Positions 53,645 to 64,000 of a stretch of DNA of 64,000 bases are shown here, piece by piece. The stretch is from contig JAKFYH010000008.1 of the NCBI GenBank assembly GCA_021730945.1, positions 1 to 64,000 of the forward strand, given 5' to 3'. Origin of the DNA: Acidobacteriota bacterium. GTDB taxonomy: Bacteria; Acidobacteriota; Vicinamibacteria; Vicinamibacterales; UBA2999. Position 1 is the stretch's first letter; each line of letters opens with the position of its first letter. Under the pieces are notes generated by a model. The model was not told the DNA's origin and did not search any database. It saw only the letters and a list, made by a program, of their open reading frames with translations. A program made the position numbers and the translations under genes.

Positions 53645-54118
53645 ATGCCGCGCAGACGAGTAATCGCGAAACGTGAACTGTTGCCGGACGCCCTCTACGG
53701 GAGCCCGCTGGTCACCAAGTTCATCAACACGATCATGAGCGAGGGCAAGCGTTCGACCGCCGAGCGCATCCTCTATCAGAGCTTCGACCTGATCAAGGAA
53801 CGGTCGGGCGACGATCCGCTCAAGATCTTCAAGAAGGCCGTCGACAACGTCAAGCCGGCGCTCGAAGTGAAGTCGCGCCGCGTCGGTGGCTCCAACTACC
53901 AGGTGCCGATCGAGGTCAACCCGAACCGCCGGCTGTCGCTCAGCATCCGCTGGCTGGTGGGCTTTGCCCGTTCGCGCGGCGATGGCAAGACGATGCAGGA
54001 AAAGCTGGCCAACGAGTTGCTCGATGCCGCCAACCTGCGCGGCGGCGCCGTCAAGAAGCGCGAAGATACGCACCGCATGGCGGAAGCGAACAAGGCCTTT
54101 GCTCACTACCGCTGGTAG
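53645..54118 (+). CDS. rpsG: 30S ribosomal protein S7
   Basis: S7, primary binder of the 16S 3' domain. It begins [37 protein letters not shown] (in segments), with the typical C-terminal [18 protein letters not shown]. The 157-residue length is normal. It lies 53 bases after rpsL and 41 before fusA. Confidence 0.97.
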   Translation: MPRRRVIAKRELLPDALYGSPLVTKFINTIMSEGKRSTAERILYQSFDLIKERSGDDPLKIFKKAVDNVKPALEVKSRRVGGSNYQVPIEVNPNRRLSLSIRWLVGFARSRGDGKTMQEKLANELLDAANLRGGAVKKREDTHRMAEANKAFAHYRW

Positions 54119-54159
54119 TTACGAGCCTGGAATTCTGAAGTCACAAGCGACGAGTTGAA

Positions 54160-56268
<2,109 letters not shown>

Positions 56269-56311
56269 GCCGCGCAGATTCGACAGCCGCAGATTAGACG
56301 CCGATTACGAC
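56269..56311. repeat. GCCGCAGATT tandem repeat between fusA and rpsJ
   Basis: Three units: 56269-56285, 56286-56299 and 56300-56311, consensus GCCG(C)AGATTxGAC. It begins at the base after the fusA stop. The 14-mer GACAGCCGCAGATT (56282-56295) also occurs at 8066-8079, and the unit is the reverse complement of that at 8207-8220. The spacer occupies the place of tufA. Confidence 0.75.
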
Positions 56312-56332
56312 CTGAGAAGCTGAGAGCTAAAT

Positions 56333-56662
56333 ATGCTGGGCGACAAGATTCGAATTCGATTGAAGGCCTACGACGCACGGGTGCTCGACCAGAGCACCGG
56401 TGAGATCGTGGAAACGGCCAAGCGCACCGGCGCGCGGCTGGCGGGGCCGATTCCGCTGCCGACCGAGATTAACAAGTGGACGGTGCTCCGTTCGCCGCAC
56501 GTGGACAAGAAGTCGCGCGAGCAGTTCGAAGTGCGAACGCACAAGCGCCTGATCGATATCTTCGAGCCAACGCCGCAGACGGTGGATGCCCTGATGAAGC
56601 TGGACCTGCCGGCGGGTGTCGACGTTGAGATCAAGGCGTTCGGCAAGGAACACGGAAAGTAG
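56333..56662 (+). CDS. rpsJ: 30S ribosomal protein S10
   Basis: S10/NusE, 109 residues. [39 protein letters not shown] (in segments) is diagnostic, then [24 protein letters not shown]. First gene of the S10 cluster, here continuous with the str operon. rplC begins six bases after its stop. Confidence 0.97.
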   Translation: MLGDKIRIRLKAYDARVLDQSTGEIVETAKRTGARLAGPIPLPTEINKWTVLRSPHVDKKSREQFEVRTHKRLIDIFEPTPQTVDALMKLDLPAGVDVEIKAFGKEHGK

Positions 56663-56668
56663 GCTCTG

Positions 56669-57355
56669 ATGGTCACCGGAATCATCGGCAAGAAAGTCGG
56701 CATGACGCAGCTGTTCCTCGAGGACGGCACGCTCGAGCCCGCCACCGTCATCCAGGCCGGGCCCTGCATCGTCGTGCAGAGCAAGTCGGGCGCGACCGAC
56801 GGCTACGAGGCGGTGCAGCTCGGACTGGTCGAGAGCAAGCCCATTCGCAACGCCAACAAGGCGCTGACGGGTCACCACCAGAAGGCCAATGTGCCGCCGA
56901 CCCGCGTGCAGCGCGAGGTCAAGGTCGCCAAGGGCGCCGAGACCCCGAAGCCGGGCGATCAGGTGCTGGTTTCGATCTTCAATCAGGGCGAGCGCGTCGA
57001 CGTGATTGGCACCAGCAAGGGTCATGGCTTCCAGGGCGTGGTGAAGCGTCACCACTTCCGCGGCGGCGATGCCTCGCACGGCTCGATGTTCCATCGCGCG
57101 CCCGGCTCGATTGGCGCCTCGTCGTATCCGTCACGCGTCATGCCGGGCATGCGCGCGCACGGGCACATGGGCGTGGACCGGGTGACGGTCCGCAACCTCA
57201 AGGTGCTGAAGATTGATTCGGAGAATCACCTGTTGCTGGTCAAGGGCGCGATTCCCGGCGCCAACGGCGGCTACGTGGTGATCCGCAAGGCGGTGGCAGC
57301 CAAGCCGGAGCCGCAGCCGCAGCTGCAGGAAAAGCCCAAGAAGGGCAAGAAGTAA
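56669..57355 (+). CDS. rplC: 50S ribosomal protein L3
   Basis: L3, 228 residues. [17 protein letters not shown] and [40 protein letters not shown] (in segments) are definitive. The C-terminal tail is Lys/Pro/Gln-rich ([15 protein letters not shown]), slightly longer than usual. Confidence 0.97.
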   Translation: MVTGIIGKKVGMTQLFLEDGTLEPATVIQAGPCIVVQSKSGATDGYEAVQLGLVESKPIRNANKALTGHHQKANVPPTRVQREVKVAKGAETPKPGDQVLVSIFNQGERVDVIGTSKGHGFQGVVKRHHFRGGDASHGSMFHRAPGSIGASSYPSRVMPGMRAHGHMGVDRVTVRNLKVLKIDSENHLLLVKGAIPGANGGYVVIRKAVAAKPEPQPQLQEKPKKGKK

Positions 57356-57404
57356 GTGTGCCAGGAGGGTGGCACGTTAGTGCCGCCGCCGGTGAGAAAC
57401 AATC

Positions 57405-58028
57405 ATGACGATTGATGTAGTCAACGCGGAAAACAAGAAGGTCGGCTCGGTAACCCTCAACGACGAGGTGTTCGGCGGGCGCGTGAAGACCGACCTCATC
57501 CACGAGTCGGTGGTGCGCCTCAACGCGGCCGAGCGCCGGGGCACCCAGGCCACCAAGACCCGTGCCATGGTCAGCGGCAGCGGCAAGAAGCCGTGGCGCC
57601 AGAAGGGCACCGGCCGTGCCCGGGTCGGCGAAATCCGCAATCCGCTGTGGCGGGGTGGCGGCACCGTGTTCGGTCCCCAGCCGCGCAGCTATGAGTACCA
57701 GCTGCCGAAGAAGGTCGAGAAGGGCGCGCTGCGCGCGGCCCTGATGGAAAAGCTGCAGTCCGGCTCGGTGATCGTGGTTGACGCCATGACCGCCGTTGAA
57801 ATCAAGACCCAGGCGGCCGCCGGCGTGCTCAAGGCGATTGGCGTCACCGGCAAGGCGCTGTTAATCGACGCCCGGCTCGACGACAACTTCGCGAAGTCGG
57901 TGCGTAATCTGGCCCGCGTGACGCTGGTGCAGAGCAATCAGGTGACGGCGCGCGACGTGGCCAACACCCGCCAGGTCGTGGTGACCACCGCGGCGATGGA
58001 AAAGCTGGAGGCGGCGCTCAGCGCGTAA
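57405..58028 (+). CDS. rplD: 50S ribosomal protein L4
   Basis: L4, 207 residues, of the exit tunnel. The tunnel loop is [35 protein letters not shown] (in segments). The ATG is 49 bases after rplC. It ends two bases before rplW. Confidence 0.97.
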   Translation: MTIDVVNAENKKVGSVTLNDEVFGGRVKTDLIHESVVRLNAAERRGTQATKTRAMVSGSGKKPWRQKGTGRARVGEIRNPLWRGGGTVFGPQPRSYEYQLPKKVEKGALRAALMEKLQSGSVIVVDAMTAVEIKTQAAAGVLKAIGVTGKALLIDARLDDNFAKSVRNLARVTLVQSNQVTARDVANTRQVVVTTAAMEKLEAALSA

Positions 58029-58030
58029 TC

Positions 58031-58321
58031 ATGAAACTAACTGAAGTCATCCGCCGGCCGCTCGTGACCGAGAAGACCACGTTGCTTCGCGACGATGGCA
58101 AGACCATCGTGTTCGAGGTGGCGAAGGACGCCAACAAGATTGACGTGCGTCGCGCGGTCGAGAAGCTGCTGGGGACCAAGGTGGCCGACGTGCGGACCTC
58201 GATCACCCGCGGCAAGCTGAAGCGCCAGGGCCGTTTTGTGGGCCGCCGCTCCGACTGGAAGAAGGCATACGTCACGCTGCGTGCGGGCGAAAAACTGCCG
58301 GACTTCCTCGAAGGGGCATAA
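58031..58321 (+). CDS. rplW: 50S ribosomal protein L23
   Basis: L23, 96 residues, at the tunnel exit. It begins [30 protein letters not shown], with [30 protein letters not shown] (in segments). It starts two bases after the rplD stop. Confidence 0.97.
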   Translation: MKLTEVIRRPLVTEKTTLLRDDGKTIVFEVAKDANKIDVRRAVEKLLGTKVADVRTSITRGKLKRQGRFVGRRSDWKKAYVTLRAGEKLPDFLEGA

Positions 58322-58331
58322 GAGGACGATC

Positions 58332-59156
58332 ATGCCGATCCGAAAATACAAGCCGACTACGCCGGGCCGCCGTCAGATGACGGTGCTGGTGTTCGACGAG
58401 ATTACGACCGACAAGCCGCACGGGCCGCTGACCGAAAACCTGCACACCACGGGTGGCCGCAACAGCACGGGCGAGCAGACGATGTGGTGGCGCGGGGGCG
58501 GGCACAAGCGCCTCTACCGCATCATTGACTTCAAGCGCGACAAGACGGGGATTCCCGGCAAGGTTGCGACCATCGAGTACGACCCGAACCGTTCAGCGCG
58601 CATTGCGTTGATCAACTACGCCGACGGCGAGAAGCGCTACATCCTGCAGCCAATCGGGCTCAAGGTAGGCGATGCGATCATTGCCGGCGACAACGTCGAC
58701 ATCCTGACCGGCAACTGCCTGCCGCTCAAGAACATCCCGCAGGGCACGATGGTCCACAATGTCGAGCTCAAGCCCGGCAAGGGCGGCCAGATGGCGCGCA
58801 GTGCCGGTGCCGGCGTGCAGGTGGTCGCCAAGGAAGGCGACTACGTCTCGGTCAAGATGCCGTCGGGTGAAATCCGCAAGATCTACCAGGACTGCCTGGC
58901 GACGATCGGCCAGGTCGGCAACATCGACCACGAGAACGTCTCGATTGGCAAGGCCGGCCGCAGCCGCTGGCTGGGCAAGCGTCCGCACGTGCGCGGCGTG
59001 GCCATGAACCCGGTCGACCACCCGCTGGGCGGTGGCGAGGGCAAGACCTCGGGCGGCCGTCACCCGGTGACGCCGTGGGGCGTGCCGACCAAGGGCTACA
59101 AGACGCGCCGGCCGCAGCCGAGCGACAAGTTCATCGTTCAGCGCCGTTCGAAGTAA
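58332..59156 (+). CDS. rplB: 50S ribosomal protein L2
   Basis: L2, 274 residues, near the peptidyl-transferase centre. It begins [49 protein letters not shown] carries the conserved His. AGAGGACG lies upstream of ATG 58332. The frame is open farther upstream inside rplW but without homology. Confidence 0.97.
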   Translation: MPIRKYKPTTPGRRQMTVLVFDEITTDKPHGPLTENLHTTGGRNSTGEQTMWWRGGGHKRLYRIIDFKRDKTGIPGKVATIEYDPNRSARIALINYADGEKRYILQPIGLKVGDAIIAGDNVDILTGNCLPLKNIPQGTMVHNVELKPGKGGQMARSAGAGVQVVAKEGDYVSVKMPSGEIRKIYQDCLATIGQVGNIDHENVSIGKAGRSRWLGKRPHVRGVAMNPVDHPLGGGEGKTSGGRHPVTPWGVPTKGYKTRRPQPSDKFIVQRRSK

Positions 59157-59187
59157 CTGGCGATCGATTGATTGTGAAGAGAAAAGT

Positions 59188-59502
59188 ATGAGCCGCTCAC
59201 TCAAAAAAGGCCCGTTCGTCGACACGCATCTCCTTGAAAAGGTCGAGGCGATGAACCGCGCCAGCGAAAAGAAGGTCGTCAAGACCTGGTCGCGCCGGTC
59301 CACCGTGATTCCCGAGATGGTGGGACACACGCTGGCGGTGCACAACGGCAAGAAGTTCGTGCCGGTGTATCTCACCGAGAACATGGTGGGCCACAAGCTG
59401 GGCGAGTTCTCGCCGACCCGGCTGTTCAAGGGTCACTCAGCCAAGTCCGACAAGGCGGCGTCGTCGTCGGGCGCGCCGGCGGCGCCGGCAGGGAAGGGCT
59501 AA
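59188..59502 (+). CDS. rpsS: 30S ribosomal protein S19
   Basis: S19, 104 residues. [19 protein letters not shown] and [46 protein letters not shown] (in segments) are definitive. The C-terminus has an extra Ser/Ala/Pro-rich tail ([16 protein letters not shown]). Confidence 0.97.
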   Translation: MSRSLKKGPFVDTHLLEKVEAMNRASEKKVVKTWSRRSTVIPEMVGHTLAVHNGKKFVPVYLTENMVGHKLGEFSPTRLFKGHSAKSDKAASSSGAPAAPAGKG

Positions 59503-59505
59503 GCC

Positions 59506-59889
59506 ATGGTGCGCGCAGAGGCCACGGCCAAGTACATTCGCACCTCGGCCCAGAAGGCCGGGCTGGTGCTCGATCTGATCCGCGGCAAGGACGTGAACCA
59601 GGCGCTGTCGGCGCTTCAGTTCAGCCGCAAGTCGGTGGCGCGCGACGTCGCCAAGGTGCTGCGGTCGGCGGTCGCCAACGCGCAGCGGCAGGAGACGTTC
59701 GGCGGCGACCTCGGCCGGCTGTTCGTCTCGGGCGCATTTGCCAACAACGGCCCGTCGCAAAAGCGGGTGCGTCCCGCGCCGATGGGCCGGGCGTTCCGGA
59801 TTGTGAAGCGGACCACGCACCTCACGGTGGAAGTGACGGAGCGGGCCCAGGTGATCAAGGCTGTCGCAGCCGCAGGGAAGGGACAGTAA
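59506..59889 (+). CDS. rplV: 50S ribosomal protein L22
   Basis: L22, 127 residues. [29 protein letters not shown] and the C-terminal [24 protein letters not shown] (in segments) are typical. ATG 59506 is three bases after the rpsS stop. One base separates its stop from rpsC. Confidence 0.97.
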   Translation: MVRAEATAKYIRTSAQKAGLVLDLIRGKDVNQALSALQFSRKSVARDVAKVLRSAVANAQRQETFGGDLGRLFVSGAFANNGPSQKRVRPAPMGRAFRIVKRTTHLTVEVTERAQVIKAVAAAGKGQ

Positions 59890-59890
59890 C

Positions 59891-60628
59891 GTGGGCCAGA
59901 AAGTTCACCCATACGGGTTTCGCATCGGGTTCAACAAGACCTGGAAGTCGCGCTGGTTTGCGACCAAGGACTACGCCAACCTCCTGCACGAGGACCTGGC
60001 GCTCAAGACGGATCTGAAGAAGCGGTTCCAGCACGCCGGCGTGGCGATGATCGAGATCGAGCGCGCGGCCCGCAACTTGAAGATCAACATCCATACCTCG
60101 CGACCGGGCATCATCATCGGCCGCAAGGGGCAGGAAGTCGACAAGCTGAAGCAGGAGATCCAGAAGCGGACCAACCGCGAGGTCTTCATCAACATCCAGG
60201 AGATCCAGAAGCCGGAACTGGATGCGCAACTGGTCGGCGAGTCGGTGGCGATGCAGCTCGAGAAGCGGGTCGCGTTCCGCCGGGCCATGCGCAAGGCGGT
60301 CGAGTCGGCGCTGCGCTTCGGCGCGCGTGGCATCAAGGTGCGCGTGTCGGGCCGCTTGAACGGCGCGGAGATTGCCCGCTCGGAGTGGTACCTGCACGGC
60401 CAGCTGCCGCTGCAGACGCTGCGGGCCGACATTGATTACGGCTTCGCGGAAGCCAACACCACCTACGGCAAGATTGGCGTCAAGGTGTGGCTCTACAAGG
60501 GCGAGCGGCTGACACCGCGGACCAGCCGTGAAGAGGAATTTGGCACGGGTGGTGGCGGCGGCCGCGACCGTGACCGCGATCGCGGTCCGCGTCGCCCGTC
60601 GGGCGACCGTCCCGGAGCGAGAGGATAG
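59891..60628 (+). CDS. rpsC: 30S ribosomal protein S3 with basic C-terminal tail
   Basis: S3, 245 residues. GTG start giving [24 protein letters not shown]. The KH domain has [16 protein letters not shown], and [27 protein letters not shown] follows (in segments). The C-terminal extension is Gly/Arg/Asp-rich ([20 protein letters not shown]). It is followed by an unusually long, repeat-bearing spacer. Confidence 0.96.
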   Translation: MGQKVHPYGFRIGFNKTWKSRWFATKDYANLLHEDLALKTDLKKRFQHAGVAMIEIERAARNLKINIHTSRPGIIIGRKGQEVDKLKQEIQKRTNREVFINIQEIQKPELDAQLVGESVAMQLEKRVAFRRAMRKAVESALRFGARGIKVRVSGRLNGAEIARSEWYLHGQLPLQTLRADIDYGFAEANTTYGKIGVKVWLYKGERLTPRTSREEEFGTGGGGGRDRDRDRGPRRPSGDRPGARG

Positions 60629-60736
60629 GGGATTTAGTGATTTGGTGAGTTGGTGATTGGATGATTTGGGTCGGCAGGTGATCCCAAAACACCTGAACAC
60701 CAGAGCGCGAGATCGCAAGATCCGAGGATTGACATT
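60629..60736. repeat. Short-period GTGATTTG repeat in the rpsC-rplP spacer
   Basis: From 60631 to 60670, units of 7-9 bases (GATTTA, GTGATTTG, GTGAGTTG, GTGATTG, GATGATTTG) run in tandem, AT-richer than the flanks. A 6-bp hairpin CAGGTG/CACCTG follows (60675-60695). The spacer is 108 bases where S10 operons usually have almost none. Confidence 0.7.
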
Positions 60737-61159
60737 ATGTTGATGCCGAAGAAGGTCAAATACCGGAAGCAGCAGCGCGGCCGTATGCGCGGCAAGGCGT
60801 GGCGCGGCTCCGACGTGTCGTTCGGCGACTTCGGGCTGAAGGCCCTGGAGCCGTGCTGGCTGACCGACCGCCAGATTGAGGCGGCTCGTGTCGCGATGAC
60901 CCGGTTTGTGAAGCGCGGCGGCAAGGTGTGGGTGCGGGTGTTCCCCGATAAGCCGATCACCAAGAAGCCGCAGGAAACCCGCATGGGTAAGGGCAAGGGT
61001 GCGCCGGAAGGCTGGGTCTGCGTGATCAAGCCGGGGCGCATCCTGTTCGAGATGAACGGCGTGCCGGCGGCCGAGGCGCGCCGCGCATTCGAGCTGGCCG
61101 GGGCCAAGCTGCCGATCATGACCAAGTTCGCGACGCGGTTTGCCGAGGAGAAAGCGTGA
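60737..61159 (+). CDS. rplP: 50S ribosomal protein L16
   Basis: L16, 140 residues. [19 protein letters not shown] and [22 protein letters not shown] (in segments) are diagnostic. The stop overlaps the next gene's start (GTGATG). Confidence 0.97.
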   Translation: MLMPKKVKYRKQQRGRMRGKAWRGSDVSFGDFGLKALEPCWLTDRQIEAARVAMTRFVKRGGKVWVRVFPDKPITKKPQETRMGKGKGAPEGWVCVIKPGRILFEMNGVPAAEARRAFELAGAKLPIMTKFATRFAEEKA

Positions 61160-61347
61160 TGAAGGCCGCTGAATTGAGAGACATGGACGCCGAGACGCTG
61201 CGCGCCAAGACGCAGGAAATCGACGACCAGTTGTTCCGGATGCGGATCCAGAAGTCGATGGGCCAGTTGGCGACCCCTGGGGACATGAAGGCCGTGCGCC
61301 GCGAGCGCGCGCGTATCCTCACGATTTTGAAAGAGAAGGCGAAATAG
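61159..61347 (+). CDS. rpmC: 50S ribosomal protein L29
   Basis: L29, 62 residues. [37 protein letters not shown] with the C-terminal [11 protein letters not shown] is typical (in segments). ATG 61159 is preferred over GTG 61156 because GAGGAG (61145-61150) is then eight bases away. Confidence 0.94.
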   Translation: MKAAELRDMDAETLRAKTQEIDDQLFRMRIQKSMGQLATPGDMKAVRRERARILTILKEKAK

Positions 61348-61349
61348 CC

Positions 61350-61604
61350 ATGGCGGGCAAAGCGGAAGTCCAGGGCGTGGTAGTCAGCGACAAGATGCAG
61401 AAGAGCGTCATCGTGGCCACCGAACGGCGCGTGCAGCACGGCCTCTACGGCAAGATGCAGAAGCGCACCTCGCGCTTCGTCGCGCACGACGAGAACAATG
61501 AAGCCAAGCTGGGCGACACCGTGGTGATCGCCGAGTCGAGGCCGCTCAGCAAGCGCAAGCGGTGGTCGCTGGTGCGCGTCGTCGAGCGCGCGGCGCAGGT
61601 TTAA
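61350..61604 (+). CDS. rpsQ: 30S ribosomal protein S17
   Basis: S17, 84 residues. [29 protein letters not shown] and [18 protein letters not shown] (in segments) are definitive. It starts two bases after rpmC. Confidence 0.97.
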   Translation: MAGKAEVQGVVVSDKMQKSVIVATERRVQHGLYGKMQKRTSRFVAHDENNEAKLGDTVVIAESRPLSKRKRWSLVRVVERAAQV

Positions 61605-61613
61605 GGAGACGCC

Positions 61614-61982
61614 ATGATCCAGATGCGATCGATCCTCGACGTCGCCGACAACTCCGGCGCGCGCAAGATCTCGGTGATTAACCCGATTGGCGGCTCGACC
61701 GGCCGCTATGCCTATCTCGGCGACATCGTCACGGCGAACGTGAAGGAAGCCACGCCCGAGGGCACTGTCAAGAAGGGCCAGGTGGTCAAGGCGGTGGTGG
61801 TCCGCGTGCGCAAGGAACAGCGCCGCAAGGACGGCAGCTACATCCGCTTCGACCGCAATGCGGCCGTGCTGATCAACGATGCGGGCGAGCCGATTGGCAC
61901 CCGCGTGTTCGGGCCGGTGGCCCGCGAACTGCGCGAGCGCCGGTTCATGAAGATCGTCTCGCTCGCGCCCGAGGTGCTGTAA
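61614..61982 (+). CDS. rplN: 50S ribosomal protein L14
   Basis: L14, 122 residues. [19 protein letters not shown] and [32 protein letters not shown] (in segments). AAGGAG about eight bases before the ATG. Confidence 0.98.
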   Translation: MIQMRSILDVADNSGARKISVINPIGGSTGRYAYLGDIVTANVKEATPEGTVKKGQVVKAVVVRVRKEQRRKDGSYIRFDRNAAVLINDAGEPIGTRVFGPVARELRERRFMKIVSLAPEVL

Positions 61983-61986
61983 GGCC

Positions 61987-62310
61987 ATGGCAATGTCGAT
62001 TCGCAAGAACGATCAGGTCGTCGTCCGCGCCGGCAAGGACCGCGGCAAGCGCGGCCGCGTGCTGTCGGTGCTGCCCGAGAAGAACCGGGTCGTGGTCGAG
62101 GGCGTGAACATGATTAAGCGCCACACGCGCCCGAACCCGCAGAAGAACATCAAGGGCGGGATCGTCGAGCGCGCGGCGCCGATCCATGCCAGCAACGTGA
62201 TGCTGGTGGATCCGGAGACCAACGAGCCGACGCGCATCGGCAGCAAGATGCTGCCCGATGGCACGCGCGTGCGTATCGGCCGCAAGAGCGGCGCGGTGGT
62301 GGACAAATGA
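61987..62310 (+). CDS. rplX: 50S ribosomal protein L24
   Basis: L24, 107 residues, KOW fold. [43 protein letters not shown] (in segments) is typical. Two in-frame ATGs (61987, 61993). Its end overlaps rplE by four bases (ATGA). Confidence 0.96.
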   Translation: MAMSIRKNDQVVVRAGKDRGKRGRVLSVLPEKNRVVVEGVNMIKRHTRPNPQKNIKGGIVERAAPIHASNVMLVDPETNEPTRIGSKMLPDGTRVRIGRKSGAVVDK

Positions 62311-62891
62311 GCAAGGCAAAGGCAACGGCAAGCGACTCGACCCTGCGGCTGCGCGAGAAGTACCGCGCCGAAGTGGTTCCCGCGCTCCAGAAGGAGTTCG
62401 GCTACAAGAACGTGATGGCGGTGCCCAAGGTCACCAAGGTCGTGGTCAACATGGGCCTCGGCGAGGCGACCCAGAACGCCAAAGTGATCGACACCGGCGC
62501 CGAGGAACTCGGCAAGATCACCGGCCAGAAGGCGGCCGTGCGCAAGGCCAAGAAGTCGATCGCCCAGTTCAAGGTGCGCCAGGGCCAGCCGATTGGCGCC
62601 ATGGTCACGCTGCGCGGCGACCGCATGTATGAATTTCTCGACCGCCTGGTCAGCATCGCGCTGCCGCGGGTCCGCGACTTCCGCGGAGTGTCGCCCAAGG
62701 GTTTTGACGGCCGCGGCAACTACACGCTCGGCCTCAAGGACCAGCTGATCTTCCTTGAGATCGACTACCTCAAGGTCGACAAGGGCCGCGGCATGAACGT
62801 GAGCGTGGTGACCACGGCGAAGACCGACGAAGAGGCCCGCAAGCTGCTGCAGCTGATGGGCATGCCGTTCCGGAACGTAGGGAGCAACTAG
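62307..62891 (+). CDS. rplE: 50S ribosomal protein L5
   Basis: L5, 194 residues; binds 5S r[57 protein letters not shown] (in segments) are diagnostic. It overlaps rplX by four bases and rpsN by one. Confidence 0.97.
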   Translation: MSKAKATASDSTLRLREKYRAEVVPALQKEFGYKNVMAVPKVTKVVVNMGLGEATQNAKVIDTGAEELGKITGQKAAVRKAKKSIAQFKVRQGQPIGAMVTLRGDRMYEFLDRLVSIALPRVRDFRGVSPKGFDGRGNYTLGLKDQLIFLEIDYLKVDKGRGMNVSVVTTAKTDEEARKLLQLMGMPFRNVGSN

Positions 62892-63076
62892 TGGCGACAA
62901 GCGCGAAGAAAGCACGCGAGAAGAAGACCCTGAAGTTCAACGTGCGTCACCGTAACCGGTGCCGCCGCTGCGGCCGGTCGCGCGCCTACATGCGCAAGTT
63001 CGCGCTGTGCCGTTTGTGTTTCCGCGAGCTCGCCCTGACCGGGGACGTGGCTGGCGTGACAAAGAGCAGTTGGTAA
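62891..63076 (+). CDS. rpsN: 30S ribosomal protein S14 type Z (zinc-binding)
   Basis: 61 residues, the short zinc form: [20 protein letters not shown] gives CxxC-x12-CxxC. GTG start overlapping the rplE stop (TAGTG). The last codons and stop are imperfectly repeated 32 bases downstream. Confidence 0.95.
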   Translation: MATSAKKAREKKTLKFNVRHRNRCRRCGRSRAYMRKFALCRLCFRELALTGDVAGVTKSSW

Positions 63077-63229
63077 CAACTGCGCAGGCAAGACTGCGCA
63101 GCTGGTAAGAACTCATCAGCCGCCGGCCGGAACTAGGGTGCCTACCGTGCGTAGAGTGCCTAGGGTGCCTAAGGGTTGGTGCTTAGCTGGCAGCAAATAG
63201 CTGACAGCCGAAAGCGATAGAGAGAAACG
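63077..63229. repeat. Repeat-rich spacer between rpsN and rpsH
   Basis: GCAGTTGGTAACAACT (63066-63081) is repeated as GCAGCTGGTAAGAACT (63098-63113), 14 of 16 bases. ACTGCGCAG occurs at 63079-63087 and 63093-63101. TAG(G/A)GTGCCT occurs at 63134-63143, 63152-63161 and 63161-63170. TAGCTGxCAGC occurs twice near 63184-63208. There is no gene in the 153 bases. Confidence 0.75.
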
Positions 63230-63643
63230 ATGACAGATCCGATTGCCGACATGCTGACAAGGATCCGCAACGCCGTCACGGCGCGCCACGCGCGCGTCGA
63301 GATGCCGGCGTCGAAGTTGAAGGCGGAGATTGCGCGGATTTTGCAGGACGAGGGCTACATCTCGGGTTTCAAGATGGTTGAGACCCCGGCCGACCGCCCC
63401 GGAAAGGCGCCGCGCCAGCAGATGCGGATGTTCCTGAAGTACGGCGCCGGCGGCGAGAAGGCCATTTCCGGCATCTCGCGCGTCAGCCGTCCCGGCCGCC
63501 GTGTCTACGCCAACCGCGACGAAGTGCCGTCGGTGCTGGGCGGCCTCGGCGTCACCATCCTGACCACGTCGCGCGGAGTGATGACCGGCCGTGCCGCCAA
63601 GCAGGCGGGCGTCGGCGGCGAAATCCTCTGCAACGTTTGGTAA
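63230..63643 (+). CDS. rpsH: 30S ribosomal protein S8
   Basis: S8, 137 residues. [20 protein letters not shown] and the C-terminal [32 protein letters not shown] (in segments) are definitive. GAGAGAAACG precedes the ATG. Confidence 0.97.
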   Translation: MTDPIADMLTRIRNAVTARHARVEMPASKLKAEIARILQDEGYISGFKMVETPADRPGKAPRQQMRMFLKYGAGGEKAISGISRVSRPGRRVYANRDEVPSVLGGLGVTILTTSRGVMTGRAAKQAGVGGEILCNVW

Positions 63644-63661
63644 GAAGAAAACGGTAGAGCC

Positions 63662-64000
63662 ATGTCACGAATTGGAAAGAAACCGATCACGATTCCGAAG
63701 GGTGTGACCGTCAAGGTCGACGGCGCGGCCGTCGACGTGAAGGGCCCCAAGGGACAGATGAACCAGCCGCTGCCGCCGGGCGTCACTGCTGCGGTGGAGG
63801 ACGGCACCCTGGTCACGAGGAAGATCTCGGACGAGCCGGCGCTGGACAAGTTCCACGGCCTGGCGCGCAGCCTGGTCAACAACGCCGTGCTTGGCGTGAC
63901 CGAGGGCTGGAAGCGCGAACTCGACATCGTCGGCGTCGGCTATCGCGCCGAGATGAAGGGCCAGCAAGTGCACCTGGCGCTGGGCTATTCGCATCCGGTG
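63662..64000 (+). CDS. rplF: 50S ribosomal protein L6 (partial, runs off the window)
   Basis: First 113 codons of L6: MSRIGKKPITIPKGVTVKVDG, the VKGPKGQMNQPLPPGV strand and KFHGLARSLVNNAVLGVTEGW (in segments) are typical. The C-terminal domain lies beyond the window end. It begins 18 bases after the rpsH stop. Confidence 0.96.
   Translation, partial: MSRIGKKPITIPKGVTVKVDGAAVDVKGPKGQMNQPLPPGVTAAVEDGTLVTRKISDEPALDKFHGLARSLVNNAVLGVTEGWKRELDIVGVGYRAEMKGQQVHLALGYSHPV

Overview
The window is a GC-rich bacterial chromosome segment of about 64 kb. It is built on an ancient housekeeping backbone with accessory genes inserted at a few points. Gene content suggests Acidobacteriota, most likely class Vicinamibacteria: a DUF6152 protein, paralogous exported proteins with a P-R-T-x-x-G-x-P-D-L-x-G-x-W N-terminus, a CRTAC1/UnbV FG-GAP protein, an HTH domain fused to a membrane beta-propeller, a reaction-centre-type cytochrome c, M13 and S9 peptidases, and a variant EF-Tu switch I. 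The taxonomic call is inference; there is no rRNA gene in the window. No prophage, insertion sequence, CRISPR array or rRNA operon was found.

Layout. 1-1.3 kb: rpsF-rpsR-rplI (no ssb), closed by an intrinsic terminator. 1.4-8 kb: dnaB, alr, radA, a YacL-like PIN/TRAM protein, a PlsC-type acyltransferase and a B3/B4-domain protein. 8.2-12 kb (minus): exported S9 peptidase and PhoD-type phosphatase. 12-18.5 kb: fused ispDF, gltX, a beta-propeller/amidohydrolase fusion and rlmB. 18.6-21 kb: tRNA-Thr(TGT), Tyr, Gly and Thr(GGT), then tuf, rpmG and tRNA-Trp. 21-32.6 kb: secE-nusG-rplKAJL-rpoB-rpoC, ending at a strong terminator. 32.7-52.9 kb: an accessory island with two VapBC-type toxin-antitoxin pairs around a DinB-family gene, exported proteins and peptidases, an uncharacterised HTH-sensor/TPR/exported-protein module, a TPR-histidine kinase-response regulator-TauE operon, a compact Rieske/cytochrome b6-IV-c complex, and a diheme cytochrome. 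53.2-64 kb: rpsL-rpsG-fusA followed directly by the S10/spc genes rpsJ to rplF; rplF is cut by the window end.

The backbone order (radA, PIN/TRAM, ispD-ispF, gltX, rlmB, rpmG, secE, nusG, rplKAJL, rpoBC, rpsL, rpsG, fusA, rpsJ and onward) matches the arrangement known from Bacillus subtilis. The window therefore reads as an ancestral gene string with accessory insertions. The largest is about 20 kb between rpoC and rpsL. tuf is absent from its usual place after fusA and sits next to the tRNA cluster instead.

Two genome-wide themes stand out. First, spacers between genes, even inside ribosomal-protein operons, carry short-period tandem repeats. Several share identical 14-16-base words at distant loci, and two overlap the stop codon of the preceding gene. 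Second, several accessory genes have a -10-like hexamer 6-7 bases before the start codon, which suggests leaderless mRNAs. All positions were read by eye from the sequence; no database search was run, and family names rest on recognised motifs.
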